NCBI RefSeq assembly: GCF_900187445.1
Contig: NZ_FYEB01000010.1
Coordinates: 62,001-126,000 of the forward strand
Source of the DNA: Pseudomonas sp. Irchel s3b2
GTDB taxonomy: Bacteria > Pseudomonadota > Gammaproteobacteria > Pseudomonadales > Pseudomonadaceae
DNA: 64,000 nt
Reading direction: 5' to 3'
Made by a program: the position numbers and the translations under genes
Notes under the pieces: generated by a model
The model's input: the letters and a program-made list of their open reading frames with translations, nothing else
Databases searched by the model: none
What the model was told of the DNA's origin: nothing
Shown: in pieces, positions 8,758 through 16,945 of the stretch
Layout of the letters: each line of letters begins with the position of its first letter
Position numbering within the stretch: position 1 is the stretch's first letter

Positions 8758-9821
8758 TGCGGGCTGTCCTCGTCAATTTTCACTTTCTGCCCCGGTTTGA
8801 GGCTGTTCACACCCGCGCTGACCACCCGCTCGCCGGACTTCACGCCGTTGGCCAGGACCACCGTGGCATCGGTCCGGCTGATCAGGCTGACGTCCCGTGG
8901 AGAAACGGTTTGCGTCTGCGGATCGACGACCCAGATCCGCAGTTTTCCATCGACCTCTTGCAGCGCGCTCACCGGCAGTTCGAGGCGTGGTTTGATCGCG
9001 GAGCTGAGGGTCACACTGATCGCTGTGCCAAGGCGAAAGCCCGGCGGCGTTTCGGTCAGGCTGAGGCGGGCGCGACGGGTACGGGTTGCGCTTTGGGCCT
9101 GGGGTTCGATTTCGCGCACGATGGCAGTGCTGGTGATGCTCGGGTCCAGTTGCGAGGCGACCTGGAACACCACATCGGCCGGCAACCGATCGACCAGGGT
9201 GTCGGGCAAGTCGATCACCGCTTCCTTGATGTCCGGCTGCGCCAGGGTCACCACTTGCTGGCCGGCCGTGACCACTTGCCCGGCTTCGGCGCTCCACGCG
9301 GTGACAATGGCTTTGTGATCGGTGCGCAGCTCGACGTAGTTGAGTTGGTCCTTCGCCTGTTCAACTGCGGCCCTGGCTTGATCGAGAGAGGCCTGGGTGG
9401 TTTTCAGATCGGTCTGGGCGATGTCGAGCTGCGCCTGCGCGCCAACCCCGCGATTGAACAGTTCCTGCTGACGCCGAGCGTTAGCCTGAGCGTTGATGAG
9501 CTGCGCCTGCACCCGTGCCAAATCACCTTGGGCCGAACGCAACTGGTTCTGCTGATCGGAGGGGTCGAGGGTGGCGAGTAATGCGCCCTTCTGGACTTCG
9601 GCGCCGACATCGACGTTACGGCTGGCGATACGCCCCGGCACCCGGAAACCGACGTTGCTTTCATAACGGGCCTGAATGCTGCCGGCGAACCGGCCGAGGT
9701 CTTCTTGATTGAGCGCTTTCACCTCCACGGACAATACCGGCCGAACCGGTTCTGGCGGCGCTTCCTCTTTGGAGCAGGCGAGCAGTAGTGCAGCGGCGGA
9801 CAACAGCAACAGGCGCTTCAT
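8754..9821 (-). CDS. triB: RND efflux periplasmic adaptor TriB
   Basis: This 355-residue membrane fusion protein starts with a lipoprotein signal (LLLLSAAALLLACSKEE, lipobox LLAC). The lipoyl half-motifs flank a long coiled-coil hairpin (roughly residues 75-165), followed by beta-barrel and membrane-proximal domains. It would bridge TriC to the outer-membrane channel. It overlaps triC at its 3' end and triA at its 5' end by 4 bp each, so the three genes are translationally coupled. TriABC-type pumps require both adaptors (family knowledge). Confidence 0.87.
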   Translation of the reverse strand: MKRLLLLSAAALLLACSKEEAPPEPVRPVLSVEVKALNQEDLGRFAGSIQARYESNVGFRVPGRIASRNVDVGAEVQKGALLATLDPSDQQNQLRSAQGDLARVQAQLINAQANARRQQELFNRGVGAQAQLDIAQTDLKTTQASLDQARAAVEQAKDQLNYVELRTDHKAIVTAWSAEAGQVVTAGQQVVTLAQPDIKEAVIDLPDTLVDRLPADVVFQVASQLDPSITSTAIVREIEPQAQSATRTRRARLSLTETPPGFRLGTAISVTLSSAIKPRLELPVSALQEVDGKLRIWVVDPQTQTVSPRDVSLISRTDATVVLANGVKSGERVVSAGVNSLKPGQKVKIDEDSPQ

Positions 9822-10921
9822 GGCTGAGCTCCTGTCATTGGCGTCTTATAGGTGTTTTCGACGATCTCCACCCGCACGCCCGGATGCAGTAATTGGCCGC
9901 CTGCGGTGACGACTTTTTCGCCGCCGTTGAGGCCGGCGCTGACGATGACTTTGCCGGTCAGATAACGGCCGACGGTGACCGTATGCAACTGCGCCTTGCC
10001 CTCGGCATCCACCAGCCACACGGCCGGGTCACTGAGGTTTTTGGTCAGGGCCGACCAAGGCAGCTCCACCGCGGTTTTGCCGACTGGCTTGGCGGTGGCG
10101 CTCACCACCGAACCGAGTTGCATGCCCTCGGGAAGACTGTCCAGAGTGACTTTGACTTGCACCGTGCCGGTCTGCGCGGACACTGCCGGCGTGACTTCCC
10201 GAACGGTGCCCGTGGTTTTGATCTTCGGGTTGTCGAGCAGGCTGACCACAATCGATCTATCGGACGGCGGCTCGGCCAGCAGCGATTCATAAACGTTGAA
10301 CACCGCGTCACGCTCGCCGTCCCGGGCCAGGCTGAAAATCGGCACCGTGGCTTGCACCACTTGGCCGACTTCGGCCTGGCGCGCGGTAATTACACCCGGC
10401 GCATCGGCAATCAATGCGGTGTAGCTCAGTTGATCACGGGCGTTGGCCAACTGCGCTTGAGCAGCGGCCAGGGCGCTCTGACTGCTGCGCAAGGCGGCTT
10501 GGGCGGCGTCGTATTCGCTCTGGCTGGTGTAGCCCTTGGGCAGGAGTTTTTGCTGGCGAACGAAGGCGGCGGCGGTTTGTTTGACCCGGGCCTGTTCGGC
10601 CACGACCTGAGCCTGGGCCGAGTCGACATTGGTTTGCAGGTCTTTCGGATCGAGTTTGGCCAGCACTTGTTTGGCCGAAACCCGGTCACCGACATCGACC
10701 ATACGCTGGATGATCTTGCCGCCCACGCGGAACGACAATTCGGTTTGTACTCGGGCCTGGACGTCGCCGGTGAGTGTCACCGCGGCGGCGTAATCCGATG
10801 GCTTGACCTCTTGCACGAAGACTCGCGGGCGGTCTTTCTCGACCGGTTTTTTATCGCCACAGGCGGTCAGCATTGCGACAAGGCTCAGGCCAACCATTAA
10901 TTTCAATCCGGGACCCGCCAT
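9818..10921 (-). CDS. triA: RND efflux periplasmic adaptor TriA
   Basis: First gene of the triABC operon, 367 residues. Its lipoprotein signal has the lipobox LTAC (MAGPGLKLMVGLSLVAMLTA then Cys). The lipoyl motif GGKIIQRMVDVGDRVSAKQV precedes an alpha-helical hairpin rich in Gln/Ala, then a second lipoyl half near GVITARQAEVGQVV. It is divergent from the ATPase gene at 11135, with a repeat in the shared intergenic region. No regulator gene is adjacent. Confidence 0.87.
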   Translation of the reverse strand: MAGPGLKLMVGLSLVAMLTACGDKKPVEKDRPRVFVQEVKPSDYAAAVTLTGDVQARVQTELSFRVGGKIIQRMVDVGDRVSAKQVLAKLDPKDLQTNVDSAQAQVVAEQARVKQTAAAFVRQQKLLPKGYTSQSEYDAAQAALRSSQSALAAAQAQLANARDQLSYTALIADAPGVITARQAEVGQVVQATVPIFSLARDGERDAVFNVYESLLAEPPSDRSIVVSLLDNPKIKTTGTVREVTPAVSAQTGTVQVKVTLDSLPEGMQLGSVVSATAKPVGKTAVELPWSALTKNLSDPAVWLVDAEGKAQLHTVTVGRYLTGKVIVSAGLNGGEKVVTAGGQLLHPGVRVEIVENTYKTPMTGAQP

Positions 10922-11018
10922 GCAGACTCCTTTGCGTTGTACGAACGTGCCAGTGACGATACGACTGAGAGCTTAGATCAGGGTTCCACGTCTGCACGAG
11001 CGATCCTTATACTCCATT

Positions 11019-11122
11019 GATCGTTCCCATGCTCTGCGTGGGAACGCCGCCATGGACGCTCTGCGTCCACTGTGACGCGGAGCGTCACGGGATGCATTCC
11101 CACGCGGAGCGTGGGAACGATC
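11019..11122. repeat. Palindromic repeat, near-copy of 5603-5711
   Basis: A 104-bp element begins GATCGTTCCCATGCTCTGCG, has an inner GACGCGGAGCGTC palindrome and ends GGGAACGATC. It ends only 12 bp before the ATPase start codon, so it lies in that gene's leader. Confidence 0.88.
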
Positions 11123-11134
11123 AATGAGGAACTC

Positions 11135-12331
11135 ATGCTCAAAACTCTCGCGGTGGCCAATTACCGTTCGATCAATAAATTGGTGATTCCGCTGGGTCGG
11201 TTGAACCTGATCACCGGTCCCAACGGCAGCGGCAAATCCAACCTCTACCGCGCCTTGCGCCTGCTGGCGGAAACCGCTCAGGGCGGGGTGGTCAATGCGT
11301 TGGCCCGTGAGGGTGGGCTGGATTCGACGTTCTGGGCCGGGCCTGAAAATATCAGCCGACGGATGCGCAATGGTGAAGTCCCGGTCGAGGCGACCGTGCG
11401 ACACGGCGTCAAACGCCTGCGACTGGGGTTTGCCGGTGAGGATTTCAGCTATTCGATCAGCCTCGGGCTGCCCGACTCCAACGGCCACTTCATGCTGCCC
11501 GAACACAGTTCACCTATTCCGTCACGCTTCAACCTCGACCCGCAAATCAAGCGTGAATGCGTCTGGGCCGGGCCGATTTATCGGCCGGCCAGCCTGCTGG
11601 TGGATCGCGACGGCCCGATGATTCGTGCCCGAGCCAATCGCAGCTGGGATGTACTGGCCCAGCACACGCCGAATTTTGACAGCCTGTTCGATCAGGTCGG
11701 CAGTTTGCGTTCTTCGCCGGAGGTTCTGGAATTACGCGAGTTCATCCGTCGCTGGCGCTTCTACGATCACTTTCGCAGTGACGCCGATGCACCGGTTCGC
11801 CAACCGCAACTGGGCACCCGCACGCCGGTGCTGCACCACGACGGTCGCGACCTGGCGGCAGCCTTGCAGACCATCATCGAAATCGGCGATCCCGAAGCCT
11901 TGCAGGCGGCTATCAGCGATGCCTTTCCCGGCGCGCGACTGAACATCGAATCGCTGCAAGGTGGACGGTTTGCGATCGAGTTTTATCAGGAAGGGTTATT
12001 GCGACCGTTGTCCGCCGCCGAGTTGTCGGACGGGACATTGCGCTATCTACTGCTGGTCGCGGCATTGCTGACCCCTCGCCCGCCAACGTTGATGGTGTTG
12101 AACGAACCGGAAACCAGTCTGCATCCGGACCTGCTGCCAGCGCTGGCGCGATTGATCATTCGAGCGTCCGAACAGTGTCAGGTGTGGGTGGTGTCCCATG
12201 CGCGGCGCTTGATCTCGGCGTTGCAGCAGGACCCGGAATGCAATTGCATTGTGCTGGAGAAGAATTTCGGCCAGACCGGGATGGTCGGGCAGCGGATGCT
12301 GGATGAGCCGGCGTGGTATTGGCAGGATTAG
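11135..12331 (+). CDS. AAA family ATPase (RecF/OLD-like, AAA_21 type)
   Basis: This 398-residue SMC/RecF-like ATPase opens with LKTLAVANYRSINKL and the P-loop GPNGSGKSN. The C-terminal half has the ABC-like signature LSDGTLRYLLLVAALL and Walker B VLNEPETSLHPDLLPAL, then an H-loop region VWVVSHARRL. ATG 11135 follows TGAGGAACTC. No TOPRIM nuclease domain is apparent, so this is the ATPase alone, not a full OLD protein. Relatives occur in phage-defence pairs or as solitary housekeeping ATPases; no partner gene is seen. Repeats of one family bracket the gene on both sides. Confidence 0.82.
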   Translation: MLKTLAVANYRSINKLVIPLGRLNLITGPNGSGKSNLYRALRLLAETAQGGVVNALAREGGLDSTFWAGPENISRRMRNGEVPVEATVRHGVKRLRLGFAGEDFSYSISLGLPDSNGHFMLPEHSSPIPSRFNLDPQIKRECVWAGPIYRPASLLVDRDGPMIRARANRSWDVLAQHTPNFDSLFDQVGSLRSSPEVLELREFIRRWRFYDHFRSDADAPVRQPQLGTRTPVLHHDGRDLAAALQTIIEIGDPEALQAAISDAFPGARLNIESLQGGRFAIEFYQEGLLRPLSAAELSDGTLRYLLLVAALLTPRPPTLMVLNEPETSLHPDLLPALARLIIRASEQCQVWVVSHARRLISALQQDPECNCIVLEKNFGQTGMVGQRMLDEPAWYWQD

Positions 12332-12340
12332 AGGGTGCCT

Positions 12341-12377
12341 GATGATCGTTCCCACGCTCTGCGTGGGAACGATCATC
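12341..12377. repeat. Short perfect palindrome of the GATCGTTCCC family
   Basis: Arms 12341-12357 and 12361-12377 are perfectly complementary (17 bp) around TCT. It lies between the convergent ATPase and amino-acid transporter genes and could end both transcripts. Confidence 0.85.
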
Positions 12378-12393
12378 GCCGAAGGTCAGAGAC

Positions 12394-13275
12394 TCACCCC
12401 TGCCACTTCCCACCCTCGACAATCACGCTCTCAGGCTTGGTGTCATCGCTCAATTCTTTACGCACATATTGGTCGTACAGTTTGAGCAAAAACTTCTCCT
12501 CGCCCAACTTCGCCAGCTCCACATTCACCCAATCACGCAGTTCGATGTTGCCCTTCTTTACCGCTGGCGCTATCGGTGCTTCTGCACCCAGTTTTTCCTC
12601 TAGCACGCGGTAGCCCGGGTTCTGTTTGGCCCAGCTGAACAGCACAAGATTGTCCTGCGCATAAGCGTCGCCGCGACCATTGGTCAGGGCTTGCAAAGAC
12701 TCGGAGTTTTTCTCGAACTTCAGCAGTTTCCAGTCCGGATGGTTCTTGGTCAGCCAGATATCTGCGGTGGTGCCCGTGGTCACGATGGTGGTGCGGGTCG
12801 CCAGGTCATCGAGGCTCTTCACCGAACTCGCCTGCGGCACCAACGCTTGCACCGCAACCTTGAGATTCGGGTTGGTGAAGTCCACCGCCTCCTTGCGCTC
12901 CGGGGTGACGGTCATGTTGGCCAGGATCAGGTCGACCTTGTCGCTTTGCAGGAATGGAATCCGGCTCGCCGGCTCCACCGCAACGAATTCCACTTTGTTC
13001 TCATCGCCCAACAGATCCTTGGCGAATTGGCGACCGATGTCAGTATCAAACCCCACGTAGCGCCCGGCCTCATCGACAAAACCGAACGGCGGTTTGTCGG
13101 TGAAGACGCCGACGATCAGCTTGTCCCGGGCTTTGATTTTTTCCAGATAACCGGCCGGTGCGGTGCTGACGCTTGCGACTTTCGGCTTCGTCGGTTCTTC
13201 GGTTTTGTTGCAGCCGGCCAGTAGCGCCAGGCCGAACAGCGGGAGTAGCAGCAGAGAAGACTTGGCAGTTTTCAT
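12394..13275 (-). CDS. Polar amino-acid ABC transporter substrate-binding lipoprotein (family 3)
   Basis: A 293-residue periplasmic solute-binding protein. The lipoprotein signal ends LLAGCNKTEE (lipobox LAGC). Family 3 features are DKLIVGVFTDKPPFGFVDEA, the ligand segment YVGFDTDIGRQ, and DLILANMTVTPERKEAVDFT. Such proteins bind glutamate, arginine, cystine or related amino acids. Given the surrounding sulfur-uptake genes, cystine is an attractive but unproven ligand. It is the last gene of a four-gene operon, with a 4-bp overlap with the ATPase gene upstream. Confidence 0.88.
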   Translation of the reverse strand: MKTAKSSLLLLPLFGLALLAGCNKTEEPTKPKVASVSTAPAGYLEKIKARDKLIVGVFTDKPPFGFVDEAGRYVGFDTDIGRQFAKDLLGDENKVEFVAVEPASRIPFLQSDKVDLILANMTVTPERKEAVDFTNPNLKVAVQALVPQASSVKSLDDLATRTTIVTTGTTADIWLTKNHPDWKLLKFEKNSESLQALTNGRGDAYAQDNLVLFSWAKQNPGYRVLEEKLGAEAPIAPAVKKGNIELRDWVNVELAKLGEEKFLLKLYDQYVRKELSDDTKPESVIVEGGKWQG

Positions 13276-14054
13276 GGCAGTTCCAATTCCTTTGTTTGAG
13301 TCGTTTTGGGTAGTGCGGCGACGTAGGAGAACTTCTCCAGGAACTGCTGCGCTCGTGCGGTTTGCGGGTTCGTAAAGAAAATCTCGGGTGGGTTTTGCTC
13401 AAGAATGCGCCCGGCATCCATGAACACAATGCGGTCGGCGACGGCGCGGGCGAAGGCCATTTCGTGAGTGACGATCAGCAGCGTCATGCCTTCGCGGGCC
13501 AGGCCTTGAATCACCTCGAGCACTTCCTTGACCATCTCCGGATCGAGGGCGGCGGTGACTTCGTCGAAGAGCATGACCTTGGGGTTCATACACAGCGAAC
13601 GGACGATGGCGATGCGTTGCTGCTGGCCGCCGGAGAGCTGGCGCGGGAAGGCATCGCGCTTGTCCAGCAGACCGACACGCTCAAGCAGCGCTTCAGCCTG
13701 AACGCGGGCTTCACGGCGTTCGCGCTTCTGCACCTTGAGCGGGCCTAGCAACAGATTGTCGAGCACACTCATGTGCGGGAACAGGTGGTAACTCTGGAAC
13801 ACCATGCCGATCTGCTGACGCACTTCGCGCCAGTTAGTGCCCTTATTCAGCAACTCGCGCCCGGCAAAATTCAAGCGGCCGCTGTGAGCGATTTCCAGTC
13901 CGTTGAGGCAGCGCAGCAAAGTGCTTTTACCACAGCCGCTGGGGCCGAGGATGACGATCACTTCGCCCGGCTTCACCTTCAGATCAATGCCGTCGAGCAC
14001 CTGTTGCTCGCCGAAAAACTTGTTGAAACCCTTGAACTCGATCAATGCACTCAT
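13272..14054 (-). CDS. Polar amino-acid ABC transporter ATP-binding protein
   Basis: A 260-residue ATPase of the GlnQ/TcyN class. Walker A is GPSGCGKST near residues 37-45, the signature is LSGGQQQRIAIVRSL, and Walker B is VMLFDEVTAALDPEMV. It powers the two permeases encoded just upstream. It overlaps both neighbours by 4 bp (ATGA junctions), consistent with coupled translation. Confidence 0.92.
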   Translation of the reverse strand: MSALIEFKGFNKFFGEQQVLDGIDLKVKPGEVIVILGPSGCGKSTLLRCLNGLEIAHSGRLNFAGRELLNKGTNWREVRQQIGMVFQSYHLFPHMSVLDNLLLGPLKVQKRERREARVQAEALLERVGLLDKRDAFPRQLSGGQQQRIAIVRSLCMNPKVMLFDEVTAALDPEMVKEVLEVIQGLAREGMTLLIVTHEMAFARAVADRIVFMDAGRILEQNPPEIFFTNPQTARAQQFLEKFSYVAALPKTTQTKELELP

Positions 14055-14710
14055 GCTTGCGTCCAGCGCCGCTCCAGCACACGCGAGGCGGCCGACAGCG
14101 GGTAGCAGATGAAAAAGAAAAACAGAAACAGCGCGCCGTAGATCAGCACTGATTCGTAGGTGCGCTCGATGATCTGTTGGCCGACCTTGATCACGTCCAC
14201 CACGCCGATCAGCACCGCCAGGGAGCTGGTCTTGATGATGCGCGTGTAAACGTTGATGGTCGGCGGCGTCATGCGTTTCAGCGCTTGAGGCAACAACACG
14301 TAGCCGTAGAGTTGCGGACCGTCCAAACCGATCGACAACCCCGCCTCACGCTGCCCGCGTGGCAATGAATGCAACGCACCGCGCACCACTTCACCGACTT
14401 CGCTGGCGCCCCATAGCGACAACACCAGCACCGCGCACCAGAAACTCGGAATGCTCAGGCCGAAAAAAATCGGCAGGCCGAAGAACAGCAAATACAGCCA
14501 GACCAGCACCGGGATTGCCCGGAACAGTTCCAGATAGACCCGCAGAATCGCGTTCAGCCATTTCGAATTCAGGGTGCGCAATACGCCGTAGAGCACGCCG
14601 CCCACTGTGCTGATGACGATGCTCAGAAAAGAGATCGACAGGGTTTGCGCAGCGCCCTTGCCCAGTTGTGGCAACGACACCATGAGCAAATCAAGACCCG
14701 AACTGGCCAT
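14051..14710 (-). CDS. Polar amino-acid ABC transporter permease
   Basis: A 219-residue HisM-type membrane subunit. The family segment LGKGAAQTLSISFLS is near the N-terminus, the motif RAIPVLVWLYLLFFGLP is in the middle, and a late EAA-like loop is present. ATG 14710 is chosen because the longer frame adds an implausible Cys/Arg-rich stretch. The start lies inside the end of the preceding permease gene (20-bp overlap). Confidence 0.88.
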   Translation of the reverse strand: MASSGLDLLMVSLPQLGKGAAQTLSISFLSIVISTVGGVLYGVLRTLNSKWLNAILRVYLELFRAIPVLVWLYLLFFGLPIFFGLSIPSFWCAVLVLSLWGASEVGEVVRGALHSLPRGQREAGLSIGLDGPQLYGYVLLPQALKRMTPPTINVYTRIIKTSSLAVLIGVVDVIKVGQQIIERTYESVLIYGALFLFFFFICYPLSAASRVLERRWTQA

Positions 14711-15356
14711 GCTGGAGCCTCCTTTCCAGACGACTGAGCAGCAGCGACAACGGCAAAAACAGCAGCACACAAATCAGCGTCAGCACGGCGAGCATTTCGT
14801 AGGTTTTGTAATAGAGCGCGATGTAGCTCTTGGTGGTGTAGAGAATCTCCGGCACCGCCACCGCCGAGACCACGGTGGTTTCCTTGAGCAGGAAAATGAA
14901 ATTGGCGAACAGCGACGGCAGGCTGAGAATGCCGGCTTGCGGCAGGATCACATAGCGCAGCAATTGCCCGTGGGACAGGCCAATGGAGCGGCCGGACTCG
15001 AGTTGCGCTTGGGGCACCGCATCCACGCCGGCGCGCAGGACTTCGGTGAGGTAGGCGCCGCCGAGGAAAGTCATGGTGATGATCGCTGCCGCGAAACCCG
15101 AAACTTTGATGCCCAGCGCCGGCAAGGCGAAGTAGACGAAGAACAACTGGATCAGCAGTGGGGTGTTGCGCGCCAGCTCGACGTACAGCCCGACCAGGCG
15201 CTGCAAGTAAGGCGTGCGAAACACAAGAATCGTCGCGTTGATCAGCGCCACCAGCAACGAAGTGCCTATGGCGATAAAGCCGACCTGCAGCGTCACGCCC
15301 ACGGCTTTGAGAAACGCCGGAAGGGTGCTGAGGATAAACGCGTAATCGAAAGTCAT
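14691..15356 (-). CDS. Polar amino-acid ABC transporter permease
   Basis: First gene of the operon, 221 residues. HisM/GlnP family features are FLKAVGVTLQVGFIAIG, the helix motif YVELARNTPLLIQLFF, and the loop AQLESGRSIGLSHGQLLRYV. With the next permease it forms the heterodimeric channel. The upstream region (15357-15480) is AT-rich and contains GGTAT...ATACC around AAAAAGAAGAATTTAA, possibly an operator. Confidence 0.9.
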   Translation of the reverse strand: MTFDYAFILSTLPAFLKAVGVTLQVGFIAIGTSLLVALINATILVFRTPYLQRLVGLYVELARNTPLLIQLFFVYFALPALGIKVSGFAAAIITMTFLGGAYLTEVLRAGVDAVPQAQLESGRSIGLSHGQLLRYVILPQAGILSLPSLFANFIFLLKETTVVSAVAVPEILYTTKSYIALYYKTYEMLAVLTLICVLLFLPLSLLLSRLERRLQHGQFGS

Positions 15357-15638
15357 TGCACATCCTGTACGCCGCTCGGTAAGCGACGGTGGCGCAGTCC
15401 ATGGGCAGTGGATAATTACCCGGCAGGCACCGACTTTAAAGGTATAAAAAGAAGAATTTAAATACCGTTAAAGCATATTGATATCACGCAAAAAACTATC
15501 TGCGGATTTGCGGCGGCAGTGGAGGACGACTATTTTTCTTTGCGCTGTAGGAAGGCTCCTTTTTTCAAAATACCCCTACAAGGACGAGCAGCTTTTGGCC
15601 AGACTCCCCCCAGCCGAACCATCACAAGGAAGAGAAAA

Positions 15639-15734
15639 ATGGCTGACATAAACGTGCCACAGCGGCTGGATCCGCAGGAAATCGTGAAATTGCTGGTGGC
15701 GTTGCGCAAGGCGCTGAAGGCCAGGGTGGCCTAA
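15639..15734 (+). CDS. Possible 31-residue small protein
   Basis: A short frame begins ATG 15639 after AAGGAAGAG. It encodes a basic, amphipathic peptide (MADINVPQRLDPQEIVKLL...). No family is recognised. Support is the good Shine-Dalgarno site and an otherwise empty intergenic region between the divergent ABC operon and the metQ-like gene. It may equally be fortuitous. A REP follows 12 bp after the stop. Confidence 0.35.
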   Translation: MADINVPQRLDPQEIVKLLVALRKALKARVA

Positions 15735-15746
15735 GCCCCAAGCCTC

Positions 15747-15829
15747 CTGTAGGAGCGAAGCTTGCTCGCGAAGCAGGCGACTCCGTCTGTCTGGGAGGAC
15801 GCCTTCGCGAGCAAGCTTCGCTCCTACAG
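15747..15829. repeat. REP element, twin of 16863-16945
   Basis: An 83-bp palindromic element (CTGTAGGAGCGAAGCTTGCT at one end, its complement at the other). The loop sequence is almost identical to that of the element at 16863-16945. The two copies are in direct orientation on either side of the metQ-like gene. Confidence 0.88.
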
Positions 15830-15903
15830 AAGCCCGCGATCACGCCGACGCTATCGAAAGCCGTCGGCGTTTGAAACCTTGAAGAGGTTCGTTACTCCAT
15901 CGA

Positions 15904-16686
15904 TCAGAACGCCGGCAGTACCGCGCCGCTGTATTTCTTGTCGATAAACGCTTTCACTTCCGGGCTGGTCAGAGCCTTGGCCAGTTTCTGGATGGCGACG
16001 CTGTCCTTGTTGTCTGGACGAGCCACCAGGAAGTTCACGTAAGGCGAATCGGCACCTTCAATCACTAGCGCATCTTTAGCCGGGTTCAGACCCGCATCCA
16101 GCGCGTAGTTGGTGTTGATCATGTCCAGATCGACCTGATCCAGAACACGCGGCAGCATGGCCGATTCAAGTTCCTTGAACTTGAAATTGTGCGGGTTCTT
16201 GGCAATGTCTTTCGGGGTGGCCACGGCGTTTTTCGGGTCTTTCAACTCGATCAGGCCGGCCTTCTGCAACAGGATCAGGGCACGGCCGCTGTTGCTGCCT
16301 TCGTTCGGGATAGCGATGGTTGCGCCGTCTTTCAGCTCAGCCAGGCTTTTGACTTTCTTCGAGTAGCCGCCAAATGGTTCGACGTGTACGCCGATCACAG
16401 TCACCAGGTTAGTGCCTTTGCCTTCGTTGAAGTTTTTCAGATACGGCAGGGTCTGGAAGTAGTTGGCGTCCAGACGCTTCTGGTCGACCTGTACATTCGG
16501 CTGAACATAGTCGGTGAAGACTTTGATCTCCAGGTCCACGCCTTCCTTGGCGAGGGTCGGCTTGATCAGTTCAAGAATTTCGGCGTGTGGAACCGGGGTC
16601 GCCGCAACCACCAGTTTCTCGCCAGCCTGGGCCAGGCCCGAAGTCAGGGCAGCCGCCAATGCGGTGAACAACAGAACCTTTTTCAT
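15904..16686 (-). CDS. MetQ/NlpA family substrate-binding protein (second copy)
   Basis: A 260-residue NLPA-family binding protein with signal peptide MKKVLLFTALAAALTSGLAQA and mature start GEKLVVAATPVPHAE. Motifs include DANYFQTLPYLKNFNEGKG and TIAIPNEGSNSGRA, closer to canonical MetQ than the copy at 1383. No lipobox cysteine is seen. No permease or ATPase is next to it, so it may share MetNI encoded elsewhere, possibly at 2195-3950. Upstream, 16780-16830 is AT-rich with GGGA-TTTTTTA-TTCCC. Confidence 0.88.
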   Translation of the reverse strand: MKKVLLFTALAAALTSGLAQAGEKLVVAATPVPHAEILELIKPTLAKEGVDLEIKVFTDYVQPNVQVDQKRLDANYFQTLPYLKNFNEGKGTNLVTVIGVHVEPFGGYSKKVKSLAELKDGATIAIPNEGSNSGRALILLQKAGLIELKDPKNAVATPKDIAKNPHNFKFKELESAMLPRVLDQVDLDMINTNYALDAGLNPAKDALVIEGADSPYVNFLVARPDNKDSVAIQKLAKALTSPEVKAFIDKKYSGAVLPAF

Positions 16687-16862
16687 GCAGTGTCCTTATC
16701 GAAATTCGCGGTCGTCATCGACGACGGCTAAATGTTTATGTGCCAGCGAAGTGCTATCGCTGGCGTGACGCGGACAATACCGGGATTTTTTATTCCCGAA
16801 CAATATCTTTTATTCACTTTCATATTCCATTTTGTTCATACAGATCTAGCTCGCACACAACC

Positions 16863-16945
16863 CTGTAGGAGCGAAGCTTGCTTGCGAAGCAGGCGACTCG
16901 GTCTGCCTGGGAGGACGCCTTCGCGAGCAAGCTTCGCTCCTACAG
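16863..16945. repeat. REP element overlapping the 3' end of the sigma-54 activator gene
   Basis: This 83-bp element differs from 15747-15829 at only a few positions, loop included. Its right end supplies the TAG stop codon (16940-16942, minus strand) of the neighbouring activator gene. Confidence 0.88.
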
